Assembly: GCA_034509425.1 (NCBI GenBank)
Contig: JAVTVJ010000130.1
Coordinates: 3,341,501-3,405,500, forward strand
DNA: 64,000 nucleotides
DNA from: Eopsaltria australis
Lineage: Eukaryota > Chordata > Aves > Passeriformes > Petroicidae
Direction of reading: 5' to 3'
A program made the translations under genes and the position numbers. The first letter of the stretch is position 1; every line of letters begins with the position of its first letter. Shown here in pieces: positions 35,949 through 47,130 of the stretch. The notes below the pieces were generated by a model. That model was not told the origin of the DNA. It did no database searches and was given only the letters and a program-made list of their open reading frames with translations.

Positions 35949-38900
35949 AGTGGGACTGACACTGATGGGACCACTCCACTCTTCAGGCTGTGGGATACTT
36001 TTGGGCCAAGGACTGAGGAATTCTGTGGGGTTGCTTCACTTGCTGATGATCCCAGGACTTCCCTGCACGTGGCTCGACAGTAACAAGTGCCAGTTCCAAT
36101 ACAAGATCTCAGCACTTTGGGACCCCTGAAAAGCACCATGAAATTCATGTCCAGGTAAAAACCCCTCCTGGGATGTCAATTTACCCCTTGTCCAGCACAG
36201 AGGCTGGACCCTGGAGCTCCCAATCCCCAGGCACTCCACACAGTGAGGCTCTGCACAAGTCTGGAAGCCTCAGCTCCAGGCAGCATGCCAGAGTTCAGCC
36301 AAACATATTTGCCTAAGTTGATATTTCTGTAATACATTTCAAAACATGACAAATCATTACTTTCTGACGTTTGCTATTCATATTTTTTTTTCTCTTTACG
36401 CTTTCCAGGCAGGAATGGAAATTGCAAGTGCCACCATAGCAACTCAATGCAATAATATAAATCTTCAAATAACAATTTAAATGAAGGATGTTTGAAGTAT
36501 TTTTATTTTGTAATAAATTCATAGGTGTCAACTAGATCAGAGCTTCCTTTCTAAAGGGGTTTTGCTGTTTATCTAAAAAGACAATCCTTCACTTGAAAGA
36601 GTTTATAATGTTAGCCTGAGACAAAACACTGAGATTTAAAAGAATATCTCAAATACATTCTATTTATTTATATTAGAAAACTACTCACTGGCACTCACAG
36701 GAGTTTAGGTTCCTAAATGTCTCTGTCTTTTTTTTATTCCTGGTTGTCTTATTCACATCTAATAAGAAATTATGACAGAACCAAGACAGAATCTACACAA
36801 CCCAGTTATGGAGTCCTCAACCACTGCTATAAAAGCAGGATAACTTCAAAGATCATTAACAAATGGATTTTTAAAAGACTGGCAGCTGTCATATGCCTAA
36901 GGTCCAGCTTGAGACTACACAGCATATTCACAGAAGAGATTAAAGTTTTTCACATATGTGGTTCCTGTGGCTAAGGTGGTATCTCTCCAGGATAATACCC
37001 AACAAATTGGGGAATACAGTGGCACCCCTTCAACCCAACATGAGATTTCAGTTCCAAATTCCAGTTTTAGATGCTAAACACACATTACTGCAGCCTTTGG
37101 AAGGCTGACTTCCACGTGTATTGTGCATTGAAGACTGAATCTCTATGCCAACCTCCAACAAAACTGCCCAACCCAGCAGCATCAGGATCCAGGGAACTTA
37201 CATGGAATCAAGGTTACACACAGAATAAAAGGAAATCTGAGGTACTGTTAAACCAAATAACTCCTTCCTTTCTGATTCCTTCATTTCTCATCAACATCTG
37301 CCTAAGTGCATCTCCTTTACAATGAGTTTGTTTCCTCAACATAAAATAAATTTGAACAAGAACACCAAGATGTTTGTCAGCTTTCAGAGCAGGGAAAATC
37401 TAAACTGTTTAAAAAAAAAGCTTTTTACGTTAAATGTTTTCACTCAGGACTTAAATATATCTTAGACATGGTCTTTAGCAAGGAAAAAAAAAAAGTCAAA
37501 AGTTGATTAAATAGCTAATGAACTACAAAAGACCTATAGCAGCCAACTGAATACTCACCTTCTGCTGAAATACAAGTCCTTGGGAGTGACAAATGTCAAT
37601 AAACAACACGGCTCAGGAGTGGGTGGTAAGCAAGACTGGATCCATCTGGCCTGTTGATGAGCAAGGAGGGGAGCTGTAAAACGGCTTTGCAATGTGACCA
37701 GGAGCACATATGCCAGGATGAGAAAATGGGAGTGTGCAGCAGCTCCCCCAGCCCTGTGCCCTCGTGGCAACCCCAAATCTGTGGGAACGTATGCTCCAGC
37801 CCTGCCTGGCACTGCCCATATTTGTGCTGGAGACGCAACTCCCCTGAATCCAACCAGGATTGGAGAAAGCGCAATTCCTGGGAAAATCTGCTGAAATTAA
37901 ACAGGAGTTACTAATATTTGTATCCAGGTAGCCATAAATCCACCCTCCCGCTTTTGCTGCTCTGGGAATATCTTCCTTTCGTGGTCCACAGGGGGTTTTG
38001 CAGTCAGCCTGACACACCTACTCCTTGCTCCCTGCTTTGCCCCTGCCACAGCCTGGGAATTGAATCCTCCTGATTTGCTACACCTCCCCAAGCTGAGCTC
38101 GGCAAGCATGGCTTTTATGTGTGTTTTGATGAGCCATCAACTATTTTAGATACTATACATGCTCACCAACAGGTTCTGAAATGAAACAAAATCTGCCTCT
38201 CATCACATGCACAACAGGATGTAACAGATGTCACAGGGAAACCAAGCAATGGCAGTTTTCATGGTTGGATTCAACAATTATTTCTGTGCTCCACTCTGCG
38301 GCCTCTGCCATAAAGCCCAATAAAAACGAGACACCTGCCCCCAGGAGCCCAGTGGAAACTTATACAAACAAAGTCTGCCAAGGCCCAAGCCAGAAGAGCA
38401 TCCAGACACACATTTTTCACACTAAAACCCACCCAAGAATTAGATTATACCTAATCTTGAATGTCCTGTTGGAGCAAAGAAGGATGTACATTGCTGGAGA
38501 AAGGACAAACCTGATGTCTCTTCTGGGGAGAACTAAGAATATTGTACTCATGTTTGCACTACAATCTCACTCTCCTCAGCAATATCTGCTGTTAGGAGTG
38601 GTATCCTCTTGGGAATTCCACCACTGACCACCTGCCATCACTGTGAACATATTGTAACCCCCACCTCTTACAAAACATTTGGCAGCTCCTTGCCAAACCC
38701 CCTCTAGATGGAAAGCCCAATGAAGATCTTTTTCTCTGGCTCATTGCACAGGAGTTGTGCGTGGCTTTTCTATCCCTGTGTAATTTTCTCCTGCCGTGTG
38801 TACTCAAGGTTAAAATGCTGTCCTTTCTCCTTGGTGATACCTGTCACTGAACTATCAAAGTGTGTGTGTTAGAGAGCCTGCCAAGTGCAGGGCTGAGTGA

Positions 38901-39860
38901 TACAAAGGCAGACCTTTGATGCACATTGTGACCTTAGTGCATTCCCTTCAAACTGAAAAAAAAAAAAGGAAAAGAGCATCTTCTCTTTCCCATTTGGGGC
39001 CAGAAGGACATTAAGGAGCACTTTGGGTGCAGTAGCCCTCATATTTATTGCAATTATTACAGCACTGAGAGGCTCCAGCCGAGACCACAATCCCTTTATG
39101 ATGAGTGGTGTAAGAAATAAAGCAAGGGAAAAGCCTTATCTCAGAATTGCATAAACTAAACACAGCTAAAAAGGCTACTATGAAAAACGTCCTCATCCCT
39201 TTTTCCATCTTAAGGAATGGGTATAAATGAGTTTTTCTCCAAAATCCCAGTGAAATCTGTGACAGTCAGGGGGAAGGACCCAGGTTTCTGCTAGGCTGAC
39301 ACCTCCACCTCCCAATGACACATCTATGACAACTTCTCATCTCCCAGGTTCTGCAGCTCTTTCACAACCTGCACAGCCTTTGAGGAGACTTTGAAAGCAG
39401 TAAATCAACATTTACAAAGCCAATTGCATACACAGGCCTTGTGGGGACAATGGCATTGTGTGAGTTTGTATTTGCCACAACACAGGGCAGACAAGAAAAC
39501 CACAGCTTTTGGACAGCACCAGTATTACCTGCAGGAAATGCTCAGGCCATGCATCTGGCACCATTTCCAACTCCTCTTTTCTCCCCATTTTGCATATCCA
39601 GCTGGGAACATCCATTTTTTATCTGTTCACCTGGCCCAGTATTTGAATGCACATTGTGATTTAAACATCGCCACAAAAAAGAGCATTAAAGCTCAAACAT
39701 GACTTAGAGCACAGATTAACAACAATCATATGGGAACTATCTCATTTTAGCTAAAAAGGAGTAGGATTAAACGCAATTAAGAACTCCCAATGATGTAATA
39801 AAGACAACTAAAAAAAATACCAAGCCAAGTGGGCAAGAAGCAATCACTTTTCTGTCTAGA
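35949..39860. other. Non-coding DNA, no gene recognised
   Basis: No recognisable exon. The longest open frame (148 codons, plus strand, 38181-38627) and two overlapping minus-strand frames near 37555-38017 have no recognisable domain and no supporting splice structure. Short A-runs occur near 37410, 37483 and 38957. Confidence 0.6.
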
Positions 39861-40560
39861 AACAGTAAAATAATGACAGTCTGATTGTTCATAGGGTCGC
39901 CAAGGCCAAAATGTGCAGAATGACCTTCATTAAGTCATACTTTGTACTTCTGCTGGGGGACTGTTGCATCTGCTCCTTTCGATTTGGCTTGTCTGAGTAA
40001 CAAAGCTCCCAGCGATCATCTAAACCTCATTTGGAGCACCTGTGAACAATTCATTATATTAATGTAACAGCAGGGGAGGAGTGCAGATACTAATAAATAG
40101 GTTGTTGAGCAGCTTTTGCTGCCAAGGTTGCTTTGCCCAGCGAGGAAATGTCCCCTCCACCCAAAAGCTGTGGGACTGCACCGAGACGCTGGGCTCAGTT
40201 GTACCACGACATGTCAGAACACACATCTGGTGCTAGAGAAGCATGTAAATTAATTTTGCCTTTCAAAACAGTTGATAAATGTGTGTCTAATACTTCTGAG
40301 GGACTGCAGTATGATTTGAAACAGTTTGTTCTCAGTTAACGCAGAACAAATGTTCTCTGGCTAAAGGTGGCTACGAAAGGCATTTGGTAACGATTTGTAC
40401 CAGCTGGGCTTCTCATTACTTTGAATAGATTTGTGTAAATCAGCACATAAAAATAAGCAAGTGGTCAATGCCTTTAATTGCATTTGGATGTGTTGTGGTA
40501 ATAGAAAATATCAGAACTTTTGCCTTTGTCCTCGCATTCTGCAGTTCTAGAAAATAGATT
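39860..40560. promoter_or_regulatory. Candidate regulatory / conserved non-coding stretch
   Basis: About 700 bp free of visible repeats, with dispersed CpGs and transcription-factor-like cores (ATTGTTCAT, CATTAAGTCAT, TTAACGCAG, ATTTGCATTT-like motifs) in a CpG-poor region. The texture resembles a developmental enhancer or conserved non-coding element, but only cross-species alignment could show this. No open frame here looks coding. Confidence 0.22.
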
Positions 40561-41095
40561 TTTTTTTTAATAGAAAGAGCAGCAAAAAGATTTTGCTGTT
40601 AACATCTATTTAGTCTGGTTTCAACTTAGTCACATTTTGCAAATGTCAGTGAAAAGCAAAGGTCAAATGGGAAAAAAACAGTGTGCTATGGATCAGTACA
40701 ATTACAGAGAGCAGAGTAGCACAGGGTTATGGAATCAGCTGAGGAGGAAAACATATCTGCAGTGTTGGATAGACACGGGGCAAAATGCTGCCCATGGAGC
40801 AGCACAGCTATCACCTCAAAGCAGTAGAAAAAATTATTGTTTATGTTACCGTACTTAAAGATATTTTCTCATAAAAACAGAGGAGAATGTCAGGTTTTCA
40901 ATTCATTGCCTCCTTTGTTTTTTTAATATTTGGGTAGCTTTGGAACAGCCTTGGTTTGGACCAGTTTGCAGGCCTGAGCATTCTCATTGCAGCCATCCCT
41001 GGAAGTGGAAGTTGTCTAACTCAGCATTCACTAAGTACCTACAAACCTTTATATCTCTCTCTTGTATTGTCTTTTGTCTCTTATTCTGCTGGGTC
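40561..41095. other. AT-rich non-coding DNA
   Basis: Nothing recognised except an approximately 11-base T-run at 40559-40569. Confidence 0.6.
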
Positions 41096-41270
41096 TGAGA
41101 GTTGCCCAGAGAAGCTGCCCCTGGATCCCTGGAAGGGTCCAAGGCCAAGTTGGACGGGGCTTGGAAGAAACTGGGATAGTGGAAGATGTCCCCACCATGG
41201 CAGGGCTTGGAACTGGATGAGCTTTAAAGTCCCTCCCAACTCAGACCAGTCTGGGATTTTGTGATGATTC
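41096..41270 (+). mobile_element. CR1 LINE, 5'-truncated 3' end
   Basis: The sense CR1 3' end begins TTGCCCAGAGAAGCTG (from 41102), continues with CCCTGGAAGGGTCCAAGGCC, GGACGGGGCTTGGAAG, ATGGCAGGGCTTGGAACTGG, GATGAGCTTTAAAGTCCC, and ends in degenerate octamers GATTTTGTGATGATTC near 41270. Small internal deletions relative to the usual sequence (for example in the GTGGCTGCCCCATCC segment) mark it as an old, dead copy. Confidence 0.92.
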
Positions 41271-44200
41271 TAAAGCACATTCAATTCAAACCACTTGAAA
41301 GGAATGTGAGGTTAATAATTATAAAGTATTCTGCCCTTGTAGATTTGGTAGAATGTTTGGAACTACTGTTCTGAAAGGCATACAAAATCCACCCCATGGT
41401 GTCTCCAGACCAGCTGCACTGGAACAGACACTGCCCCGTTTTCATCCCTTTCTATAAAGAAGTGAAAATTAGAAGAGGAAGGAATGTACACATATCAACA
41501 GCCAGGAGGGAGAACATTTTAAACACAGAATTTAATACAATCAATAAACTTTATATCAGTATAACAGAGTCAACAACATAACTCTCATACCATCACAATC
41601 TCACATTTTCTATGTCACCGTTGACATGCATTAAAGATTATTTCTTTCAGCCAATTTTCTCTTCATAGCACAGTCTTTTAAACCTGTAAATACATTTGTT
41701 GGTTTCTTAACATCCAATTAAACATGTACAGAAAAGCCATAAAGATATCCATTTTATATATTTTAATTTCGATGAATTATTTTAAACTTAGCAGCCATAA
41801 AGTATTTACTGTTACCTCTTTGCTGGCATTGATTTAGCAAAAATTGGTAATAGTCATGCTGCTTGTGGGGTATCAAGTATAAACATTTTCACATTTACTC
41901 TGAAATCCTCTGCAGCAACATGAAATTGAAGGATAGACAAAACTGCTTTTATAGAAAACCAAGCTAATTTTTTCCTGTAAGGGATGATCATTTGAAACCT
42001 TTGAGCTGAAAGGAATCCCAGGGCACAAGCAAGCTGAGGGATTTTCAGTAATTGTATCTTTCACATTTATCTTCTGCATAGATAGCCATGAAATAAATAC
42101 TGCATGTGAGCAAGTGTAAAAATGTACTTGAGGTACTTCTGTTAGATAGAATCTCATCCTCCTGAAATTGCCTTTCCCGTGAAAGATGCCCAGTGACAAC
42201 CAGCAGTTTAACCAGCTGGGGATAAATACAGTCAGCTACCCCTCAGCCTTAAACTGTTATCTGATTTGTCCCATAAAGCAAAATATATGAGGGACATGAT
42301 CCAGCGTGGGGATAATGTACAATAAACATAACTTACACTGCAGGAAAATGAGCTCCTGTTGGACCATCTCACAGCAGAATCAGCTGTGGAAGAATCCACC
42401 CAATCTGTCCAAAATGTTTTCTTGTTTTTATTCCTCTCCCCCATAAGCATAATTAAACTCAGTGGTTTTGGTCAGATAGCTCTGTGATAGCTTTTGAATT
42501 ACTTATTCTAGTGGAGCCTGCCAAAACTTCTATTTTCTCCCCTTTTGAAAGTACAATGTGCATTATTTGCTGCAGTGGCAAGGCAGTACAATCACACTGT
42601 TCTTTTCTTTTCTCAGCCCTTCCCTCTCAATCTTTAGAGCATTCATTCATCACCCTCTTTTTAGGTTTCTTCTCAGAACAAGAGAAGCTATGATTGATGA
42701 AGAGTGGAATGTGTTCAAATGACTTTCAAAAATCATTACGTTAAAAGCCATCAGGACTTCTGAATAATAGTTCCTAAATATGTTTACATTTTAATGGGGA
42801 TTATTAACTCACATCTCGATTAGAAGATAAAAGGAAAAAATATTTCTTTATAGGACTTTTTATTGTTATTTACTTTCTCAATGAATGCAGACACTGTCAA
42901 GTCTTAGCCCTACTCAGGAGTTATGTAATTTTGTACATATTAATCATCACTTGAGATGTTCTGCATCCCTTTAAAGCTATAAATATTTGGAAAGAACATC
43001 TTCATGTCACTTGCAATCTCAAATAATAGCTATAAATTTAAAAAAGCAGAGGTTCTGGGGTCACTTTCTTCACCTAAACTTGTATTTACACTGAGGAATT
43101 CTGTAACCCACATACGGTGAAAAAGTACAGAAGTTGTGGCTTTGAGACCCGGAGGCCCACTCTGAATTTGTCCCATGAAATACTGAATAAAATAGGTCAG
43201 GAAACCTGTGCCCTGAGGAATTATCATCTAAATAGTTGGCAGTCTTTGGCTGGAAGGGAGCCTGGGACATGTATTTTGAGAGCAACAAGTGTGTTTTTCT
43301 AATCTCTGACTTCTGAATGAAGAAAAAGAACATTAGGAGGTGAGGAAATGAGAAGAAAAGGAGATGAGAGAGGGAGGCCTGGCAGGAAGAGCACAGAGAA
43401 GAAGGCATTTGAGTGGGAAAGCTGGAATGGGGACACAGTGCTGGAGAGACAGAGTCAGAGCAAGGACAGGTCCCCACCAGCTGCTGTGGGTGAGCAAACA
43501 TCTCCAACTTCAGCAGCAGTTTTTGCACAGGCAAGTCTATGCACAGCAAATCCATTATTGCATATCAGCTTTTGATTCCAACCACAGTCCTGATTTACAC
43601 CATTCATGGTCTCTAAGCTCTATGGTTTGTTAGCATTATATAGACTTTATTTGAAGAGCACAAAAAAAAAATCACCATAGGAAATTGGAAGAATTTGGCC
43701 ATAAATGGGTTTGTAGAAAAGTAACTCCCCTAAGGTTTCCCAAGCTTCCCCTTATTGTCATGAGTTCACTGCAAACACACTCTGAAATTTCATCTATTCT
43801 CATTGACCATTTCCCTCTGGCTTTCTTGTGTTCTGTTTATTTTTATTATTTCTTAATTAGATTACAAACACTTCCTACAGAAACAGTAAAACACTGCCTC
43901 TGGTTCCTGGTAACAGTACATTTTAAATGTATATTAACTCAATGTTTTAATTTCAAGCTGAATACAAATTAAATTAATCTTTCAACAGAAACAGTAACTC
44001 ATCATTTTCCTCAGTGCTTTGTCTCATGCAAAATTTGTTCAATGTTTAAAAAGCCATTTTTAAACAAAATTGGCACTGACTTCAGAACAAGCCTTGTTGT
44101 CTTGTGTTATTCCATGTCTATAGTTGGTGGAAGGACATCATCAAGACAGTTTTATCATTTCCCAGTCACTGCTCTTGCTACAACCTCACATAAAGTCTTG

Positions 44201-46931
44201 CAAGCAGTTGGAAAGAGTATTGTACATTTCTGGTGTGGCACTGCCTCACTGCTGGCTGGGATCACTGTCTTGTCACCAAAGCACTGCCAAACACACCTAC
44301 TGATTTCCCTTAGTTAAAAAGCTTTAACCACAAAAATTTGTTTCCTAACAAAGAGCTGTGGGGTGACCAGTTTGGGCAATTAATTACTTCTCACCCTGCA
44401 GAAAAAATCAGTGGAGGAGGGAGGGAGAACTGCTGGCAAACACAGGGATGCTGATCTCCTGCTATTTGGCCACTGACCTCCCTGTGCCCAGGGAGGTGTC
44501 CCTGATCCCCACGGGACTCTGTGCTTCACAGGGCTGGGAAAGGGCAATCAGTGCCAATTGCTCATTAACCTTCCCCACTGCTGGAAATCCACTGGCAGGG
44601 AAAACATCTTTATGAGAGCAGAGCCAGGGAAATGGAGGTGCAGGGAGTGGTGGGAAGGGTCATGCGTCTTCATCATCAAGAAACTAAATGAAAGGAAGGG
44701 TGGATGCTATAGGATTTTAGTTTCCAGCAGCATCACAAAAACAACATATTCAGCACAAAAATAACACGTTTTCCACAGGAACTCTTCACCCCTAAGACCA
44801 GAGTCCCTTTCTCCTGACAGTTAAATTATGGAGAATTTTCTCTTTCTGATCTTTTATTTTAAGTTTGCTTTTCAGGACAGCTCTGAACAATTTCAGCCAG
44901 CACTGCCTGGAAAGGTTTGCTGTGACATCTGATCCTCGGTGTCAGCTCTGTGGGGAGAACACAGAAGTGACCAGTTTTTCTCAGAGGTTTTCTGTGTCCT
45001 GAGTCCTTAAAAATAATGTTAACTGTGAAGCTTAAATCAGCACTGTTGGGGGCACCCAGTGTTCCTCCTACCTGAGCAGCCCAAGGCTGCCAGAGGTATT
45101 ACACTGCTCTATTGAAGCCTGCTGTGAGGTGGAAATACTGCCCTGGAGTTCATGACTCTGTAGCTGGAAAAAAAAGATATGACTATCAGATCTTATTATA
45201 CAATCTCATGCACAGCTCAGTGGAAAGGGAAAATCCAATACAGGGCTCTGTGGACCAAGAAATCCTAGGAAAGGTATTTGTGGAGGGGGAAAAAAAATCC
45301 AAAAAGCAAAACTCAAACAAGGTGGGAAGAGCGGGTTTAACTTTCCATCTGTGCAGTACAGACATCCCCAGTGAAAACTAAGGAGTTTACATCCTTATGA
45401 TCCTTTGTGACTGACACAACAACTAATTTCCCTCAGGCTTGCCCTCCCTACAAGTTTTTAGCTGTGCATGTTAACCTGCACAACGTGGTTCATTAAAAAC
45501 ACTGCACTTGTGGAGAAATCAGTTTGCCTAAAACATTTTTTGCAAAGATTTCACAGATCAGGGATGAAAATCTTCTGATCAAAATATATGAAAGAGACTG
45601 AGATAAGAGAAGTCCAGGTTTAAACTCATGCCCTCACTAATTCAAGTATTCCATCTCTCATTCCCCTGCCCTTCAGCTCAATGAATATTTATTGTTACAA
45701 AGTGGAAGGGCTTTAAACAGGAGAGATCAAAAGCGACAGAACAAACCTGCAGCCTCCTGGCTGAGTCCCCTTCCACAGAGGCTGCAGGACAGGTCAAAAC
45801 CCCTCTCTCTCCCAATTCTGTGCCCACCCCGGGGTGCTGCTCCCCATGGCATCTCACAGACCTCTGGAGAGCTGGCAGTGGGGAAGAACTTCTGATTCTT
45901 GGTCATTACACCTGCTATTACTCAATTTTTGTGCTGTTATTAACCAGCATTTCCATTTTTAGAGCTGCACATCAGCCCTTGATGCTCACTTCCCCCTGTT
46001 ACCAGCCTTGGCAGGAATATTTCAAGCATTCCCCCTCCTTTCCCTTGATGGTGTTTTCCATCAAGGGGGATGTTCAGAGGTGCTCACTGTACACAGGACA
46101 CCAGTGTAAATATCTCAGGTTATTTTTATGTTTGTTCTGAGTGGTGGTGTTGCCAGGAAAGCCATCAGGCAGGATTTCACACATAATTACAGCCTGGGAA
46201 TGAAGTTTGATGACTTGCAAAAAATATCAGGAGATTGATCTGCTACTGAAGAAATAAGTAGTTCTAACAACTGTTAGAAATGAAACTAAGCATTCACTTT
46301 CCAGGACACATTTGATTTCATTTTAACACAGACCTATGAGTGACACTATAAACACTGCTTTTTAAAAATTATTAATACAAATACCTATGCATAGAGAAGA
46401 AATAATTGGGTGGTGGCTTTACCTTCTGACAGAAGAAAAAAGCTCATTTAAAATAATTCTATTGCTTCCCCCAGACAGGCCTTGTAGGTTAGTTACAAGG
46501 AACTCACAGGTCACACAAAAGTGCAATGATAAAAAATGCAGGTACTGTGAAACATTTATAAAGTGAAAGTATGAGGGAGTATGTAGTTTAGAATCTGAAA
46601 TGACATTTTGGCATGGAACAGATCTCCCACAGGGCAGTTTTGAAACTCGCAGAAATTCTTAAAATGACATCTTTCAAAATGAACAAACGTCAAACGCGCT
46701 GAAGTCGTTACCTCAAAGTGCTGCACTGATAAGTCAGGCTGGGAATTTGCTAAAAATAAAGCTGCCCAGTTTCACAGCTGGCAGGAGCAGCGTGCCAGCA
46801 GCTGTGACCCCGGTGAGCCTTGCCCACACCGGCCCTGCTCCAGCTGGCATCCACTCAGGTTTGTTTGGACAGGCAGGAGCAGCACAACAGGGAAATGCAT
46901 CCCCCAGAGGAGAGGGAAAGGCAGGGACACA
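41271..46931. other. AT-rich non-coding DNA, no gene recognised
   Basis: No exon, RNA gene or repeat family recognised. Points of note are a repeat-free AT-rich stretch at 41590-41870, a purine-rich run around 43318-43470, and a 10-bp-stem hairpin at 46042-46067. Open frames, including the 161-codon minus-strand frame at 43070-43555, show no domain. Confidence 0.6.
46042..46067. repeat. Inverted repeat / hairpin, 10-bp stem
   Basis: CCCTTGATGG (46042-46051) and CCATCAAGGG (46058-46067) are perfect reverse complements around the 6-base loop TGTTTT. No T-run or RNA gene context suggests a function. Confidence 0.85.
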
Positions 46932-47122
46932 ATGGATACACCATGGACATGCCAAGGATACACCAGAGATACACCATGGATACACCATGGATACATCATG
47001 GATACACTATGGATATACTATGGATGCACCATAGATACACAACAGATACACTACGGATATACCACAGATACACTGCAGATACACCATGGATACACAGTGG
47101 ATACACCACGGATACACCATGG
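46932..47122 (+). repeat. 11-bp minisatellite, 17 full units
   Basis: Seventeen consecutive, perfectly phased 11-bp units with consensus ATGGATACACC, followed by a partial eighteenth (ATGGA). No unit has an insertion or deletion. Variation is by substitution, mainly at unit positions 1-3 and the last base (e.g. ACGGATACACC, ATGGATGCACC, ACAGATACACT). Because 11 is not a multiple of three, the plus strand reads through all three frames as an 11-residue peptide repeat (DTPWIHHGYTM-like). Short open frames on both strands here are by-products of the repeat, not genes. Confidence 0.97.
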
Positions 47123-47130
47123 AGAGGGAC

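Noticed and set aside
38181..38627. 148-codon plus-strand frame
   Set aside because: No recognisable domain, no promoter or splice context, and not unexpected as one of the longest frames in 64 kb scanned in six frames.
43070..43555. 161-codon minus-strand frame
   Set aside because: Antisense of a purine-rich run, which gives Ser/Phe/Leu-rich translation by composition. No domain.
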